A DNA stretch of 64,000 bases from Polaromonas sp. (GCF_029945895.1 NZ_JAQSDL010000084.1:102000-165999), one strand, 5' to 3'. Shown: positions 7,698-16,425, counted from the first letter of the stretch. Notes: a model not told the origin generated them from the sequence alone. Program-made: numbers and translations.

Positions 7698-9421
7698 TAC
7701 GTGAGGCACCGCCGCGCAGCGTCTGGGCGCTGCAGCAGGCTGGCGTTCACCCCTTGCTGGCGCAGTTGTATGCGGCGCGCGGGGTGCGCACCGCCGACGA
7801 GCTCGACGACGGTCTGGCCCGGCTGCTGCCGCCAGCGTCCATGAAAGGCACTGCGGAGGCCGCCGTGCTGCTGGCTGACGCCATCGCCGCGAACAGGAAG
7901 ATCTGCGTGGTGGCCGACTACGACTGCGACGGCGCCACCGCCTGTGCCGTCGCGCTGCGCGGCCTGCGCCTGCTGGGCGCCACCCAGGTCGGCTACATCG
8001 TGCCGGACCGCGTGGTTGACGGCTACGGGCTGACCGCAAGCATTGCGGAGCGCGTCAAGGCCACGGGCGCCGACCTGCTGGTCACGGTGGACAACGGCAT
8101 CGCCAGCATCGACGGCGTGGCGCGCGCACGCGCGCTGGGCATGCAGGTGCTGGTGACCGACCACCACCTGCCGGCGTTGAAAGACGGTGCCATCGTGCTG
8201 CCCGACGCCGACGTGATCGTGAACCCGAACCAGCCCGGCTGCACGTTCGAGAGCAAGGCCATGGCCGGCGTCGGCGTGATGTTTTATGTGTTGCTGGCGC
8301 TGCGTGCCGAGCTGCGAAAGCGCGGCATGTTTGATTCAGCCAATCAGCCCAAACTGGATGTCCTGCTCCCGCTGGTGGCACTCGGCACGGTCGCCGATGT
8401 GGTCAAACTCGACACCAACAACCGCCGCCTGGTGGCGCAAGGCCTCAAGCGCATACGCAGTGGCGCCCTGCCGGCTGGTCTGGCGGCGCTGTTCACCGCC
8501 GCCGGCCGCGTCGCGGCGGTGGCGACCAGTTTCGACTTCGGGTTTGCCGTCGGCCCGCGCATCAACGCCGCCGGCCGGCTCAGCGACATGACGCTGGGCA
8601 TCGAGTGCCTGCTGACCGACGACGCGGGCCGCGCCGGGGAACTCGCCAAAACCCTGGACGGCATCAACCGTGAGCGGCGTGACATCGAGGCCGGCATGCG
8701 CGAGCAGGCCCAGTTGGCCGCCGACGCGATGATCGACGAAGACGCTCACGGGGAATATGGGCCGCCACCGGCGATTGCCATCTTCGACCCCGACTTTCAC
8801 GAAGGCGTGGTCGGCATCGTGGCCTCGCGCATCAAGGACAAGCTGCACCGGCCGACCTTTGTGTTTGCGGCCAGCCAGGCGCCGGGCAAGGAACATGAAC
8901 TCAAGGGCTCGGGCCGCTCGATCGCCGGCTTTCACCTGCGCGACGCGCTGGACCTGGTGGCCAAACGCCACCCCGGCGTCTTGTTGCGTTTTGGCGGCCA
9001 CGCGATGGCGGCCGGCTGCACGATTGCCGAGGAACACTTCGAGGTGTTCGAGCAGGCGCTGCAGCAGGTGGCGCACGAGTGGCTGGACGCGGCCACCTTG
9101 CTGCGCCGCCTCGACACCGACGGCCCGCTGGCACCCGAGTACCGGCGCGCCGACCTGGTGGACACGCTGCACAAGGAGGTCTGGGGCCAGGGTTTTGCGG
9201 CGCCGACCTTCAGCGAGGAGGTCGAGGTCATCTCGCAGCGGCTGGTGGGCGAAAAACACCTGTCGCTCAAGCTCAAGCACCAGGGCCAGCCGGTGGACGG
9301 CATCTGGTTCGGCCACACCGAGTCGCTGCCGGCACGAGTCAAGCTGGCCTTCCGGCTCGATGCCGACGAGTGGCAGGGCATCAAACGTGTGCGTTTTCTG
9401 GTGGAGGCAGCAGAAATTTGA
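7685..9421 (+). CDS. recJ: Single-stranded-DNA-specific exonuclease RecJ
   Basis: RecJ degrades single-stranded DNA 5' to 3' in recombination and mismatch repair. The 578-residue protein has the DHH-family metal motifs: ADYDCDG at residues 77-83, VDNG at 135-138, and TDHHLP at 158-163. The DHHA1 part follows with ASRIKDKLHRPTFVF and the Gly/His motif RFGGHAMAAG, then the C-terminal OB-like region. Length is normal for the family. The start overlaps the upstream stop by the ATGA arrangement, and the first five codons come from a family 2 repeat, so the N-terminus here may differ from orthologues. Confidence 0.96.
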   Translation: MKIIVREAPPRSVWALQQAGVHPLLAQLYAARGVRTADELDDGLARLLPPASMKGTAEAAVLLADAIAANRKICVVADYDCDGATACAVALRGLRLLGATQVGYIVPDRVVDGYGLTASIAERVKATGADLLVTVDNGIASIDGVARARALGMQVLVTDHHLPALKDGAIVLPDADVIVNPNQPGCTFESKAMAGVGVMFYVLLALRAELRKRGMFDSANQPKLDVLLPLVALGTVADVVKLDTNNRRLVAQGLKRIRSGALPAGLAALFTAAGRVAAVATSFDFGFAVGPRINAAGRLSDMTLGIECLLTDDAGRAGELAKTLDGINRERRDIEAGMREQAQLAADAMIDEDAHGEYGPPPAIAIFDPDFHEGVVGIVASRIKDKLHRPTFVFAASQAPGKEHELKGSGRSIAGFHLRDALDLVAKRHPGVLLRFGGHAMAAGCTIAEEHFEVFEQALQQVAHEWLDAATLLRRLDTDGPLAPEYRRADLVDTLHKEVWGQGFAAPTFSEEVEVISQRLVGEKHLSLKLKHQGQPVDGIWFGHTESLPARVKLAFRLDADEWQGIKRVRFLVEAAEI

Positions 9422-9423
9422 GT

Positions 9424-9479
9424 GATTTTGGCCTCCAGCCCAACAAGGACGTACGCGAGCAGCTATTTATTTGGTAGCA
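9424..9479 (-). repeat. Family 2 interspersed repeat after recJ
   Basis: On the minus strand the copy reads GCTACCAAATAAATAGCTGC, then CGCGTACGTCCTTGTTGGGCTGGAGGCC. It is a full-length member beginning just after the recJ stop. Confidence 0.75.
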
Positions 9480-9534
9480 CTTTAGGCCGGCGCAGCCTGC
9501 CATCACCATCACCCCCGGAAGTGAGCGTCATCCC

Positions 9535-10185
9535 ATGAACGACCCCCTCGTCTTGTACCCCGCCCTGGCCCAGGTCGTGCCCGCGCTGGCCGAGCTGGGG
9601 CCGGAGGCCGGCCCGCTCAGCGTGCCGGCCGGCACCGTGCTGTTCGATGAAAACGCGCCCTGCCAGGGTTTTCCGCTGGTGCTCAGCGGCGAGATCAAGG
9701 TCTCGCGCCATTCCGGCGACGGGCGTTCGCTGGAACTCTACCGGGTGGTCCCCGGCGAGTTGTGCCTGGTCTCCAGCGCCTGCCTGTTTCGCAGCCAGCC
9801 GCTGTCGGCCCAGGGCCTGACCACCAAGCCCACCACCCTGCTGCTGATTGCCCCGCCGGTGTTTGCCCGCTGGCTGGAAACCCCGGTGTTCCGCAATGCG
9901 GTGCTGGGACTGTTTGCCGAACGCATGGCCGACCTCACCGGCTTGATCGACGCCGTCGCCTTCCAGCGACTGGACCAGCGGCTGGCGGCAGCCCTGCTGG
10001 GCCGTGGCCAGGACCTGGCGCTGACGCACCAGGCGCTGGCCGACGAGCTGGGCACCGTGCGCGAAATCGTCTCGCGCCTGTTGCGCCGCTTTGAGCGCGA
10101 GGGCTGGTTGGAGCTGGCGCGTGAGCACATCCACATCCGCGACAGCGCTGCACTCCGCGCCATGGCCGCGGCCCTGCACGCCTGA
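9535..10185 (+). CDS. Crp/Fnr-family transcriptional regulator
   Basis: The 216-residue protein has the two-domain layout of the family: an N-terminal beta-roll effector domain (about residues 20-125, with GFPLVLSGEIKVSR) and a C-terminal winged helix. The recognition region is LTHQALADELGTVREIVSRLLRRFEREGWL. The N-terminal four-cysteine pattern of oxygen-sensing FNR is absent; only scattered cysteines (PCQGF, ELCLVSSACLF) are present, so the signal is not predictable. It is followed by a small DUF2892-type membrane protein gene, and a TGACC-NN-GGTCA palindrome lies between them, which fits autoregulation or control of that neighbour. Confidence 0.85.
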   Translation: MNDPLVLYPALAQVVPALAELGPEAGPLSVPAGTVLFDENAPCQGFPLVLSGEIKVSRHSGDGRSLELYRVVPGELCLVSSACLFRSQPLSAQGLTTKPTTLLLIAPPVFARWLETPVFRNAVLGLFAERMADLTGLIDAVAFQRLDQRLAAALLGRGQDLALTHQALADELGTVREIVSRLLRRFEREGWLELAREHIHIRDSAALRAMAAALHA

Positions 10186-10213
10186 GTTCCGCACGGCCCA
10201 ACAGGCCGCTGCG

Positions 10214-10225
10214 TGACCCAGGTCA
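10214..10225. promoter_or_regulatory. Possible Crp/Fnr-type operator TGACC-CA-GGTCA
   Basis: The 5-bp arms TGACC and GGTCA are exact inverted repeats around CA. The site lies about 70 bp before the start of the DUF2892 protein and just after the Crp/Fnr regulator gene. The half-site resembles the TTGAC half of FNR/DNR boxes. Assignment is by proximity only. Confidence 0.35.
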
Positions 10226-10296
10226 CAGACCCGGGCCGCGCCGGGGCGCCCAATGCAGGTGTCAGCTTTTGTTTCCGCTTTTCAAAGGAGCCCACC

Positions 10297-10494
10297 ATGA
10301 AATCCAACGTCGGCGGCATCGACCGCACCCTTCGCATCGTCCTCGGCCTGGTCCTGATCGGGCTGGCCGCCACCGGCACGGTTGGCCTGTGGGGCTGGAT
10401 TGGTGTCGTCCCCCTGGCCACCGGCGCCATCGGCTGGTGCCCGCCTTACGCCCTGTTCGGCTGGAACACCTGCTCCATGAAAAACAAGGCGTGA
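10297..10494 (+). CDS. DUF2892 (YgaP-like) small membrane protein
   Basis: The 65-residue protein has the DUF2892 pattern: KSNVGGIDRTLRIVLGLVLI opens the first membrane helix, a second follows (about 28-48), and the end is GWCPPYALFGWNTC. Two cysteines in the C-terminal loop resemble those of YgaP-type membrane segments, which in other proteins accompany rhodanese domains; none is fused here. The start is fixed by AAAGGAG seven bases upstream of ATG, although the frame stays open further 5'. It follows the Crp/Fnr gene and may be controlled by it. Confidence 0.88.
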   Translation: MKSNVGGIDRTLRIVLGLVLIGLAATGTVGLWGWIGVVPLATGAIGWCPPYALFGWNTCSMKNKA

Positions 10495-10676
10495 CGCGCC
10501 AGGCCTGAGCTCAAGCCGGGGCGCCGCCTGCGCCTTGCGCGGCGCGTCCCGCGCTGTAGCTTTTGTCTGACGACCCCTGACAGGGCATGCCTACAGTCGC
10601 AAGCCGCGGCCCGGTCCATGATCTGGGACAGAAGGTGCACCCGCCGGTGCTTCCATAAAACTCCCAGAGGAACAAC

Positions 10677-10751
10677 ATGAACACCATCATTTACATCGTC
10701 GGCCTGGTCGTCATCATTGGCTTCATCCTGTCCTATTTCGGCTTCCGCTGA
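10677..10751 (+). CDS. 24-residue single-span membrane peptide
   Basis: This small gene encodes one hydrophobic helix: MNTIIYIVGLVVIIGFILSY followed by FGFR. AGAGG lies six bases before the ATG. Very short proteins with this NTIIYIVGLVVI pattern are, to my recollection, common in proteobacteria and often overlooked. Function unknown; it might be a membrane regulator or a stress peptide. It stands alone between the DUF2892 gene and a convergent GST gene. Confidence 0.7.
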   Translation: MNTIIYIVGLVVIIGFILSYFGFR

Positions 10752-10772
10752 AATCCACACCGGCGCGACCAA

Positions 10773-10830
10773 CGCTATTTAATTGATAGCTGCTTGCGCC
10801 CGTCCTTCATGGGCTGAAGGCACAAAAGAC
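10773..10830 (+). repeat. Family 2 interspersed repeat
   Basis: The copy reads GCTATTTAATTGATAGCTGC, TTGCGCCCGTCCTTCATGGGCTGAAGG. It fills most of the short gap between the small membrane peptide and the convergent GST gene. Confidence 0.75.
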
Positions 10831-10840
10831 TTGAACATTT

Positions 10841-11512
10841 TCAGTGCAGCAGGGTGTATTCCCCGCCGCGCTGAATGGCCCGCTGGTAGGCCGGACGCGC
10901 GTGAATGCGCTCCAGAAAGGCCATCAGCTTCGGGCGGCTGGCGTCCAGCCCGCCGCGCGCTGCCGCTGCCTCCAGCACAAAACTCAGCTGGATGTCCGCA
11001 CCGCTGAAAGCTTCACCTGCAAACCAGGTGCTCTTTCCCAATTCCCCCTCCAGATAATCCAGGTGCTGCCTGATTTGCGGCTCGATGAAGGCCGCCTTGG
11101 TCTTGCTGCTGATCGCCTTGGCGATCGGTTTGGCAAAAAACGGCATGGGCGTGGTTTCTATCTTGTCGAACACCAGCTTGAGCAGCAGCGGCGACATGGC
11201 CGAGCCCTCGGCGTAGTGCAGCCAGTAGGTGTAGCGCAGCCGCGCCGGCGTTCCGGGCGCCGGAGAGAATTTTCCGGCTCCGTAACGCTCCACCAGATAG
11301 TCGATGATGGCCCCCGACTCGGCCAGGGTCAGCTCACCGTCGGTGATGACCGGCGACTTGCCCAGCGGATGCACGGCGCGCAGGGCCGCGGGCGCCAGCA
11401 TGGTTTGGGGGTCGCGCTCGTAACGCTGGATCTCGTAGTCAACGCCCAGTTCTTCGAGCAACCAGAGGATGCGTTGCGAGCGGGAGTGATTGAGGTGATG
11501 GACAGTGATCAT
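10841..11512 (-). CDS. Glutathione S-transferase family protein
   Basis: The 223-residue protein has the GST N-terminal thioredoxin-like fold (HHLNHSRSQRILWLLEELG, the cis-proline segment GKSPVI, and the glutathione-binding ESGAIIDYL near residue 65) and an all-helical C-terminal domain (about 90-215). Ser or Asn near the N-terminus (NHSRSQR) is the probable catalytic position rather than the Tyr of mammalian classes. The substrate is unknown; detoxification of electrophiles is the family role. It is a single gene on the minus strand, divergent from the PHP phosphatase gene. Confidence 0.92.
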   Translation of the reverse strand: MITVHHLNHSRSQRILWLLEELGVDYEIQRYERDPQTMLAPAALRAVHPLGKSPVITDGELTLAESGAIIDYLVERYGAGKFSPAPGTPARLRYTYWLHYAEGSAMSPLLLKLVFDKIETTPMPFFAKPIAKAISSKTKAAFIEPQIRQHLDYLEGELGKSTWFAGEAFSGADIQLSFVLEAAAARGGLDASRPKLMAFLERIHARPAYQRAIQRGGEYTLLH

Positions 11513-11603
11513 GGGAGCATCCGGTGAAGTTCAGGAAGTGTTGCCATGGTAGGCCATGACACGGCGCGCCACGCCAGCAGGGCATAAAGCCTAAAATGAA
11601 GCG

Positions 11604-12464
11604 GTGACCCTCAAAAACATCCTGAACGCTGATCTGCACTGTCACTCCGTGGTGTCCGACGGCACCATGACCCCTGAAGCGCTGGCCGAGCGGGCCAAAA
11701 CCAACGGCGTCGAACTCTGGTCCCTGACCGACCACGACGAAATCGGCGGCCAGCACCGCGCCGCCGCCGCGGCCCGGGCGCAGGGCATGCACTACCTGAC
11801 CGGCACGGAAATTTCTGTGACGTTTGCCGGTGAAACCGTGCACATCGTCGGCCTCGGATTCGACCCCGACGACGCGGCCATGCAGCAGGGCCTGCGCAAG
11901 ACGCGTGGCGGCCGCGAACAGCGCGCCATGGAAATGTCCGACTCGCTGGCCAAAGCAGGCATTCACGGCGCCTACGAAGGCGCACTGAAGTTTGTCGGCA
12001 ACCCGGACCTGATCTCGCGCACCCACTTTGCGCGCTTCCTGGTGGAAACCGGTGTCTGCAAGGAAACCTCCGAGGTGTTTCGCAAGTACCTGACCGAAGG
12101 CAAACCCGGCTACGTGCCGCACCGCTGGGCCAGCTTGCAGGACGCCGTGACCTGGATCACCAGCGCCAAAGGCGTGGCAGTGATCGCCCACCCGGGGCGC
12201 TACAAATTCACTCCCAACGAAGAATACGCGCTGTTCACCGAGTTCAAGTCCCATGGCGGGCAGGCCGTGGAGGTCGTGACCGGCAGCCACAGCACGCAGG
12301 AATACGTGAAATACGCCGAAACCGCCCAGGAGTTCGGCCTGGCCGCCTCGCGCGGCAGCGACTTCCACAGCCCCGACGAAAGCCACACCGACCTGGGCAC
12401 CCTGCCCTTTTTGCCCGGCCACCTCACGCCCGTCTGGGAGATCCTGGAAGACCGCATCCTGTGA
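11604..12464 (+). CDS. PHP-domain phosphoesterase (TrpH/YciV, RNase AM-like)
   Basis: The family hydrolyses 3',5'-nucleotide bisphosphates and trims 5' ends of short RNAs. Metal ligands are visible: DLHCHS with His12 and His14, LTDHDE with Asp43, His44 and Asp45, and GSDFHSPDE in the C-terminal half. The length of 286 residues is normal. A GTG start is used; the next usable start would remove the HCH motif. The gene overlaps the following permease gene by 4 nt, and together with the YciO-like gene, the M50 protease and trpS it forms a cluster that is common in betaproteobacteria. Confidence 0.92.
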   Translation: MTLKNILNADLHCHSVVSDGTMTPEALAERAKTNGVELWSLTDHDEIGGQHRAAAAARAQGMHYLTGTEISVTFAGETVHIVGLGFDPDDAAMQQGLRKTRGGREQRAMEMSDSLAKAGIHGAYEGALKFVGNPDLISRTHFARFLVETGVCKETSEVFRKYLTEGKPGYVPHRWASLQDAVTWITSAKGVAVIAHPGRYKFTPNEEYALFTEFKSHGGQAVEVVTGSHSTQEYVKYAETAQEFGLAASRGSDFHSPDESHTDLGTLPFLPGHLTPVWEILEDRIL

Positions 12465-13366
12465 GCCGCACACCTTCAGCCCTTGCAGGCATTGCGCTGG
12501 TGATTGCTGCCACCGCCTTTTTTGCAACGCTGGACACCACCACCAAGTTTGTCAGTGCCAGCGTGCCGCTGTTGATGGCCCTGTGGTTTCGCTACTTTTT
12601 CCAGGCGCTGGCCACCACGGCCGTGGTGCTGCCGCTGCGCGGCCTGAGCGTGCTGCGCACCGCCCACCCGAAATTCCAGTGCCTGCGTGGCCTGCTGCTG
12701 CTGTGCAGCAGCCTGTTCGCCTTCCTGAGCCTCAAGTACATGCCGGTGGCCGAGTTCACCGCCATCGGCGCCATCGTGCCCCTGCTCATCACCCTGCTGG
12801 CCGCCACCGCGCTCGGGGAAAAAGTCTCGGCACTGCGCTGGTCGCTGGTGCTGGGCGGATTTGCCGGCACGCTCATCATCATCCGTCCCGGCGGCGAAGA
12901 CTTCACCTGGACGCTGTTGCTGCCGCTGGGCATGGTGGCGACCAACACCGGCTTCCAGGTGCTCACCAGCCGACTGGCCAAAACCGAAGACCCGATCACC
13001 ATGCACCTGTACACCGGCTGGGTCGGCACGCTGCTGGCCTCGCTGGCCCTGCCTTTTGTCTGGATCACCCTGCCCTCGTGGTCACTGTGGGGCTGGCTGC
13101 TGTTGATGGGTGTGGCGGCCACCGTCGGCCATTTCATGCTGATTCTGGGTTACATGCGGGCGCCGGCCGCCACCCTCACGCCCTACCTGTACGCGCAGAT
13201 CGCCTTTGCGATGGTCGGCGGCTGGATGGCCTTTTCGCATGTGCCGGACGGCTGGTCCATGATCGGCATGCTGATGATTGCCATCTGCGGCGCGCTGGGG
13301 GCCTGGCTGACGGCGCGCGAAAGCCGGGCGCTGAGAGAGTTCAGTGTGCGGCCGGCCGAGTCCTGA
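12461..13366 (+). CDS. EamA/DMT-family permease
   Basis: The 301-residue protein has about ten membrane helices in two repeated halves, as expected for EamA drug/metabolite transporters. The first half ends with FAGTLIIIRPGGEDF, the usual half-repeat boundary, and the second ends with GALGAWLTARES. The start is GTG, overlapping the upstream stop (GTGA), so it is translated together with the PHP phosphatase. The substrate is unknown; family members export amino acids, metabolites or nucleotides. Confidence 0.9.
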   Translation: MSRTPSALAGIALVIAATAFFATLDTTTKFVSASVPLLMALWFRYFFQALATTAVVLPLRGLSVLRTAHPKFQCLRGLLLLCSSLFAFLSLKYMPVAEFTAIGAIVPLLITLLAATALGEKVSALRWSLVLGGFAGTLIIIRPGGEDFTWTLLLPLGMVATNTGFQVLTSRLAKTEDPITMHLYTGWVGTLLASLALPFVWITLPSWSLWGWLLLMGVAATVGHFMLILGYMRAPAATLTPYLYAQIAFAMVGGWMAFSHVPDGWSMIGMLMIAICGALGAWLTARESRALREFSVRPAES

Positions 13367-13387
13367 CATCATTGCGGAACACACCCC

Positions 13388-14023
13388 ATGGCCCAGTATT
13401 TCGAGATTCACCCTGACAACCCGCAAGTGCGCCTGCTCAGGCAGGCGGTGGCGCTGCTGACGCGCGGCGCGGTCGTGGCCGTGCCTACGGACTCCAGCTA
13501 CGCGCTGGTCTGCCACCTTGACGATAAAGCCGCTGCCGACAGCCTGCGCCGCATCCGCGGCGTGGACGACAAACACCACCTGACCCTGCTGTGCCGCGAC
13601 CTCAGCGAACTGGCCAACTACGCACGCGTCGACAACAGGCAATTCCGCCTGATCAAGGCCGCCACGCCGGGGCCCTACACCTTCATCCTCGAAGCCAGCA
13701 AGGAAGTGCCGCGGCGCCTGAGCCACCCCTCGCGCAAGACCATCGGCCTGCGTGTGCCGGGGCACAAAACCCTGCAATGCCTGCTGGAGCTGCACGGCGC
13801 GCCGCTGCTGGCCACCACGCTGATTCCACCTGGTCAGACCGAGCCGCTGAACGACGCCAGCGAGATCCGCGACCACATGGAGCACGACCTGGCGGCGGTC
13901 ATTGATGCCGGCGCCTGCCCCAAGGAAGCCACCACGGTGATCGACCTGACCCCCATGGGCCAGGGCGGCGAGCCGGTGGTGGTGCGGCAGGGGCGCGGTG
14001 ACCTGGCTGCGCTCGGCTTGTAG
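13388..14023 (+). CDS. YciO/Sua5/YrdC-family protein (threonylcarbamoyl-AMP synthase-like)
   Basis: Family members bind RNA or nucleotides; the TsaC/Sua5 branch makes threonylcarbamoyl-AMP for the tRNA t6A modification. The 211-residue protein carries the YrdC fold with VVAVPTDSSYALVCHL, the RRIRGVDDKHHLTLLCRDL strand and PGPYTFILEAS. It has the YciO-type RGVDDKHHL rather than the KRP-type motif of TsaC, so it is probably the YciO paralogue, whose role is less certain. It lies 21 nt after the permease gene in the same operon. Confidence 0.88.
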   Translation: MAQYFEIHPDNPQVRLLRQAVALLTRGAVVAVPTDSSYALVCHLDDKAAADSLRRIRGVDDKHHLTLLCRDLSELANYARVDNRQFRLIKAATPGPYTFILEASKEVPRRLSHPSRKTIGLRVPGHKTLQCLLELHGAPLLATTLIPPGQTEPLNDASEIRDHMEHDLAAVIDAGACPKEATTVIDLTPMGQGGEPVVVRQGRGDLAALGL

Positions 14024-14024
14024 A

Positions 14025-14167
14025 GCCCCCACGGTCGCTCACTGCGAGCCAGCGGCAGCTCCCTGCCCCTTGCACTGGAAGAGGGGCCGCTACGCCCGCG
14101 GCCCCGGCTGGTCTGAAGAGACCCCCCTGGGGGCAGCGCAGTACACGCAGCGAGCGACCGTGGGGGC
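14025..14167. repeat. Family 1 palindromic element, intergenic, with 16-bp perfect ends
   Basis: GCCCCCACGGTCGCTC at 14025-14040 and its exact reverse complement GAGCGACCGTGGGGGC at 14152-14167 flank a GC-rich interior containing CCCCCCTGGGGGCAGCGC. The right half matches the other family 1 copies. It fills the gap between the YciO-like gene and the M50 protease gene and could form a long cruciform. Confidence 0.8.
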
Positions 14168-14191
14168 ACCATCCTCTGAGACAATCCATTC

Positions 14192-14860
14192 ATGGATATC
14201 GCCAACCTGATTCAAACCGTCGCCATCTACGCACTTCCCGTGCTGTTTGCCATCACCGTGCACGAGGCGGCGCACGGTTATGTGGCCCGGCATTTCGGCG
14301 ACAACACCGCCTGGATGCTGGGCCGCGTGACGCTCAACCCGCTCAAGCACATTGACCCGGTGGGAACCATCCTGATGCCGCTGGTGCTTTACTTTGCGAC
14401 CTCGGGCGCCTTTTTGTTCGGTTATGCCAAGCCGGTGCCGGTGCAGTTCGGCAAGCTGCGCAACCCCAAGCGCGACATGGTCTGGGTGGCGCTGGCCGGT
14501 CCGGGCGCCAATCTGGCCCAGGCCCTGCTGTGGGGAATTGCGCTCTACCTGCTGCAGGGCGCGGCCATCACCGAGCCGTTTTTCATCAAGATGTGCCAGG
14601 CCGGCATTCTGGTCAATGTGGTGATGCTGGTGTTCAACCTGTTTCCCTTGCCGCCGCTCGACGGAGGTCGTGTACTGGTGGGCCTGTTGCCGTGGAAACA
14701 AGCCATGCTGGTCTCGCGCGTGGAGCCTTGGGGGTTCTTCATCGTGATGGCGTTGGTGATTGCCGGCGTGATCACCAACCTGTGGATGCGGCCGCTGATG
14801 ACGCTGACCTACGCCCTTCTTGAAATCGTGCTGACGCCTCTGGCGATGCTGGTGCAATGA
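14192..14860 (+). CDS. Site-2 protease family (M50) membrane protease
   Basis: This intramembrane metalloprotease-like protein has 222 residues. The zinc motif HEAAH is at residues 24-28 within the first membrane helix and the third ligand is expected from FPLPPLDGG (Asp157), the normal M50B arrangement. About five membrane segments are seen. There is no PDZ domain, so it belongs to the compact group rather than RseP. The natural substrate is unknown. It is followed by trpS after 10 nt, an order seen in many betaproteobacteria. Confidence 0.92.
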   Translation: MDIANLIQTVAIYALPVLFAITVHEAAHGYVARHFGDNTAWMLGRVTLNPLKHIDPVGTILMPLVLYFATSGAFLFGYAKPVPVQFGKLRNPKRDMVWVALAGPGANLAQALLWGIALYLLQGAAITEPFFIKMCQAGILVNVVMLVFNLFPLPPLDGGRVLVGLLPWKQAMLVSRVEPWGFFIVMALVIAGVITNLWMRPLMTLTYALLEIVLTPLAMLVQ

Positions 14861-14870
14861 CCCTGGACAA

Positions 14871-16220
14871 ATGATGACAACCAAGCCTTCCGACCCCGCC
14901 GTGCGCCCCGCCACTTCGCCTTCGCCCCAACGCTTTCTCACCGGCATCACCACCACCGGCACGCCGCACCTGGGCAACTATGTCGGTTCGATCCGGCCCT
15001 CCGTCGCAGCCAGCACAGGCGTCGGCGCAGAGAGCTTTTATTTCCTGGCCGACTACCACGCGCTGATCAAGTGCGACGAGCCCGCGCGCATCCAGCGCTC
15101 GACGCTGGAGATCGCTGCCAGTTGGCTGGCCGCCGGGCTGGACCCGGAGCGCGTGACCTTTTACCGCCAGTCCGACATCCCCGAGATTCCCGAACTCACC
15201 TGGCTGCTGACCTGCGTGACGGCCAAAGGGGTGCTCAACCGTGCCCACGCGTACAAGGCATCGGTGGACAAGAACACGGCAGCCGGCAACGACCCGGATG
15301 CCGACGTCAGCGCGGGCCTGTTCATGTACCCGGTACTGATGGGCGCCGACATCCTGATGTTCAAGGCGCACCACGTGCCGGTCGGCCGCGACCAGATTCA
15401 GCACATCGAGATGGCGCGCGACATGGCGCAGCGTTTCAACCATCTGTATGGTGAACACTTTGTGTTGCCGCAGGCGCTGATTGAGGAATCGGTGGCACTG
15501 CTGCCCGGCCTGGATGGCCGCAAGATGAGCAAGAGTTACGACAACACCATCCCGCTGTTCACGCCGCGCGAGCAGCTGAAAAAACTCATCGCCGGCATCG
15601 TCACCGACTCGCGCGCACCGGGCGAGCCCAAGGACGTTGAAGGCTCGGCCCTGTTCCAGATTTACCAGGCCTTTGCCAGCGAGCTTGAGACCGCCGCGCT
15701 GCGCCAGGCCTACAACGAAGGGATTGCGTGGGGTGACGCCAAGCAGCTCCTGTTCGAGCGGATTGACCAGGAAGTGGCGCCCATGCGCGCCCAGTACGAG
15801 GCGCTGATGAAGGACCCCGCCAGGATAGAAACCATCCTGCAGGCCGGCGCCGACAAGGCACGCCAGCTGGCAGCGCCCTTCCTGCGGGAACTGCGCCACG
15901 CGGTGGGCCTGCGCAACCTGGGTGCCCGGGCAAGCGCCGCCCCCCAAGAGAAGGCCGCCAAGGCCTCCCTGCCGGTCTTCAAGCAATACCGCGAAGCGGA
16001 CGGCAAGTTTCATTTCAAGCTGGTCGATTCCCAGGGACAGCTGTTGCTGCAAAGCCACGGCTTCGACGCCCCCAAGGAGGCCGCGCAGGCGATTGGCCTG
16101 CTGCAGACCCACGGCGCCAGCGCACTCGACGGATTGCGGGACAAACTGCAGCCTCTGTCCGGAATCACCGCGCCAGCACTGGATCTGGCCTTGCAACAGC
16201 TGGTCGAAGCGCGGTCCTGA
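14871..16220 (+). CDS. trpS: Tryptophan--tRNA ligase
   Basis: TrpS charges tRNA-Trp. Class I signatures are TPHLGNYVG (HIGH-like, residues 31-39) and KMSKS at residues 218-222. The adenylate pocket region RAHAYKASVDKN and the GADILMFKAHHVPVGRDQ helix are as expected. At 449 residues it is longer than the classic 330-residue enzyme: an extra C-terminal segment (about 350-449, Ala-rich then KQYREADGKFHFKLVDSQGQ) is typical of betaproteobacterial TrpS. The first of two adjacent ATGs is used. Confidence 0.96.
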   Translation: MMTTKPSDPAVRPATSPSPQRFLTGITTTGTPHLGNYVGSIRPSVAASTGVGAESFYFLADYHALIKCDEPARIQRSTLEIAASWLAAGLDPERVTFYRQSDIPEIPELTWLLTCVTAKGVLNRAHAYKASVDKNTAAGNDPDADVSAGLFMYPVLMGADILMFKAHHVPVGRDQIQHIEMARDMAQRFNHLYGEHFVLPQALIEESVALLPGLDGRKMSKSYDNTIPLFTPREQLKKLIAGIVTDSRAPGEPKDVEGSALFQIYQAFASELETAALRQAYNEGIAWGDAKQLLFERIDQEVAPMRAQYEALMKDPARIETILQAGADKARQLAAPFLRELRHAVGLRNLGARASAAPQEKAAKASLPVFKQYREADGKFHFKLVDSQGQLLLQSHGFDAPKEAAQAIGLLQTHGASALDGLRDKLQPLSGITAPALDLALQQLVEARS

Positions 16221-16352
16221 CGATCGGAACGCGGCTGTCAAAACACCTCCTGCAGCCGGAGTATCAGGTTGACGAGTAATGAAAAAGGATGCGTTTTTAG
16301 CACTGAAACGTGAACTAGTTCCGGACTTAGAATCTATCGTTTCCTCGCCAAC

Positions 16353-16400
16353 TTGACAGTCAGCAGGTAAGCTTACTTTTTGTTCCAGTTATTGACAGTC
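16353..16400. promoter_or_regulatory. Direct repeat TTGACAGTC x2 upstream of response regulator
   Basis: TTGACAGTC occurs at 16353-16361 and at 16392-16400, 39 bp apart, within the 205-bp leader of the LuxR-type regulator gene. Either copy contains a perfect -35-like TTGACA, but no good -10 hexamer is placed 17 bp after the first. The repeat could be an operator or part of overlapping promoters. Confidence 0.35.
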
Positions 16401-16425
16401 TTTCACACTCTCACCAGCAGGCCCC

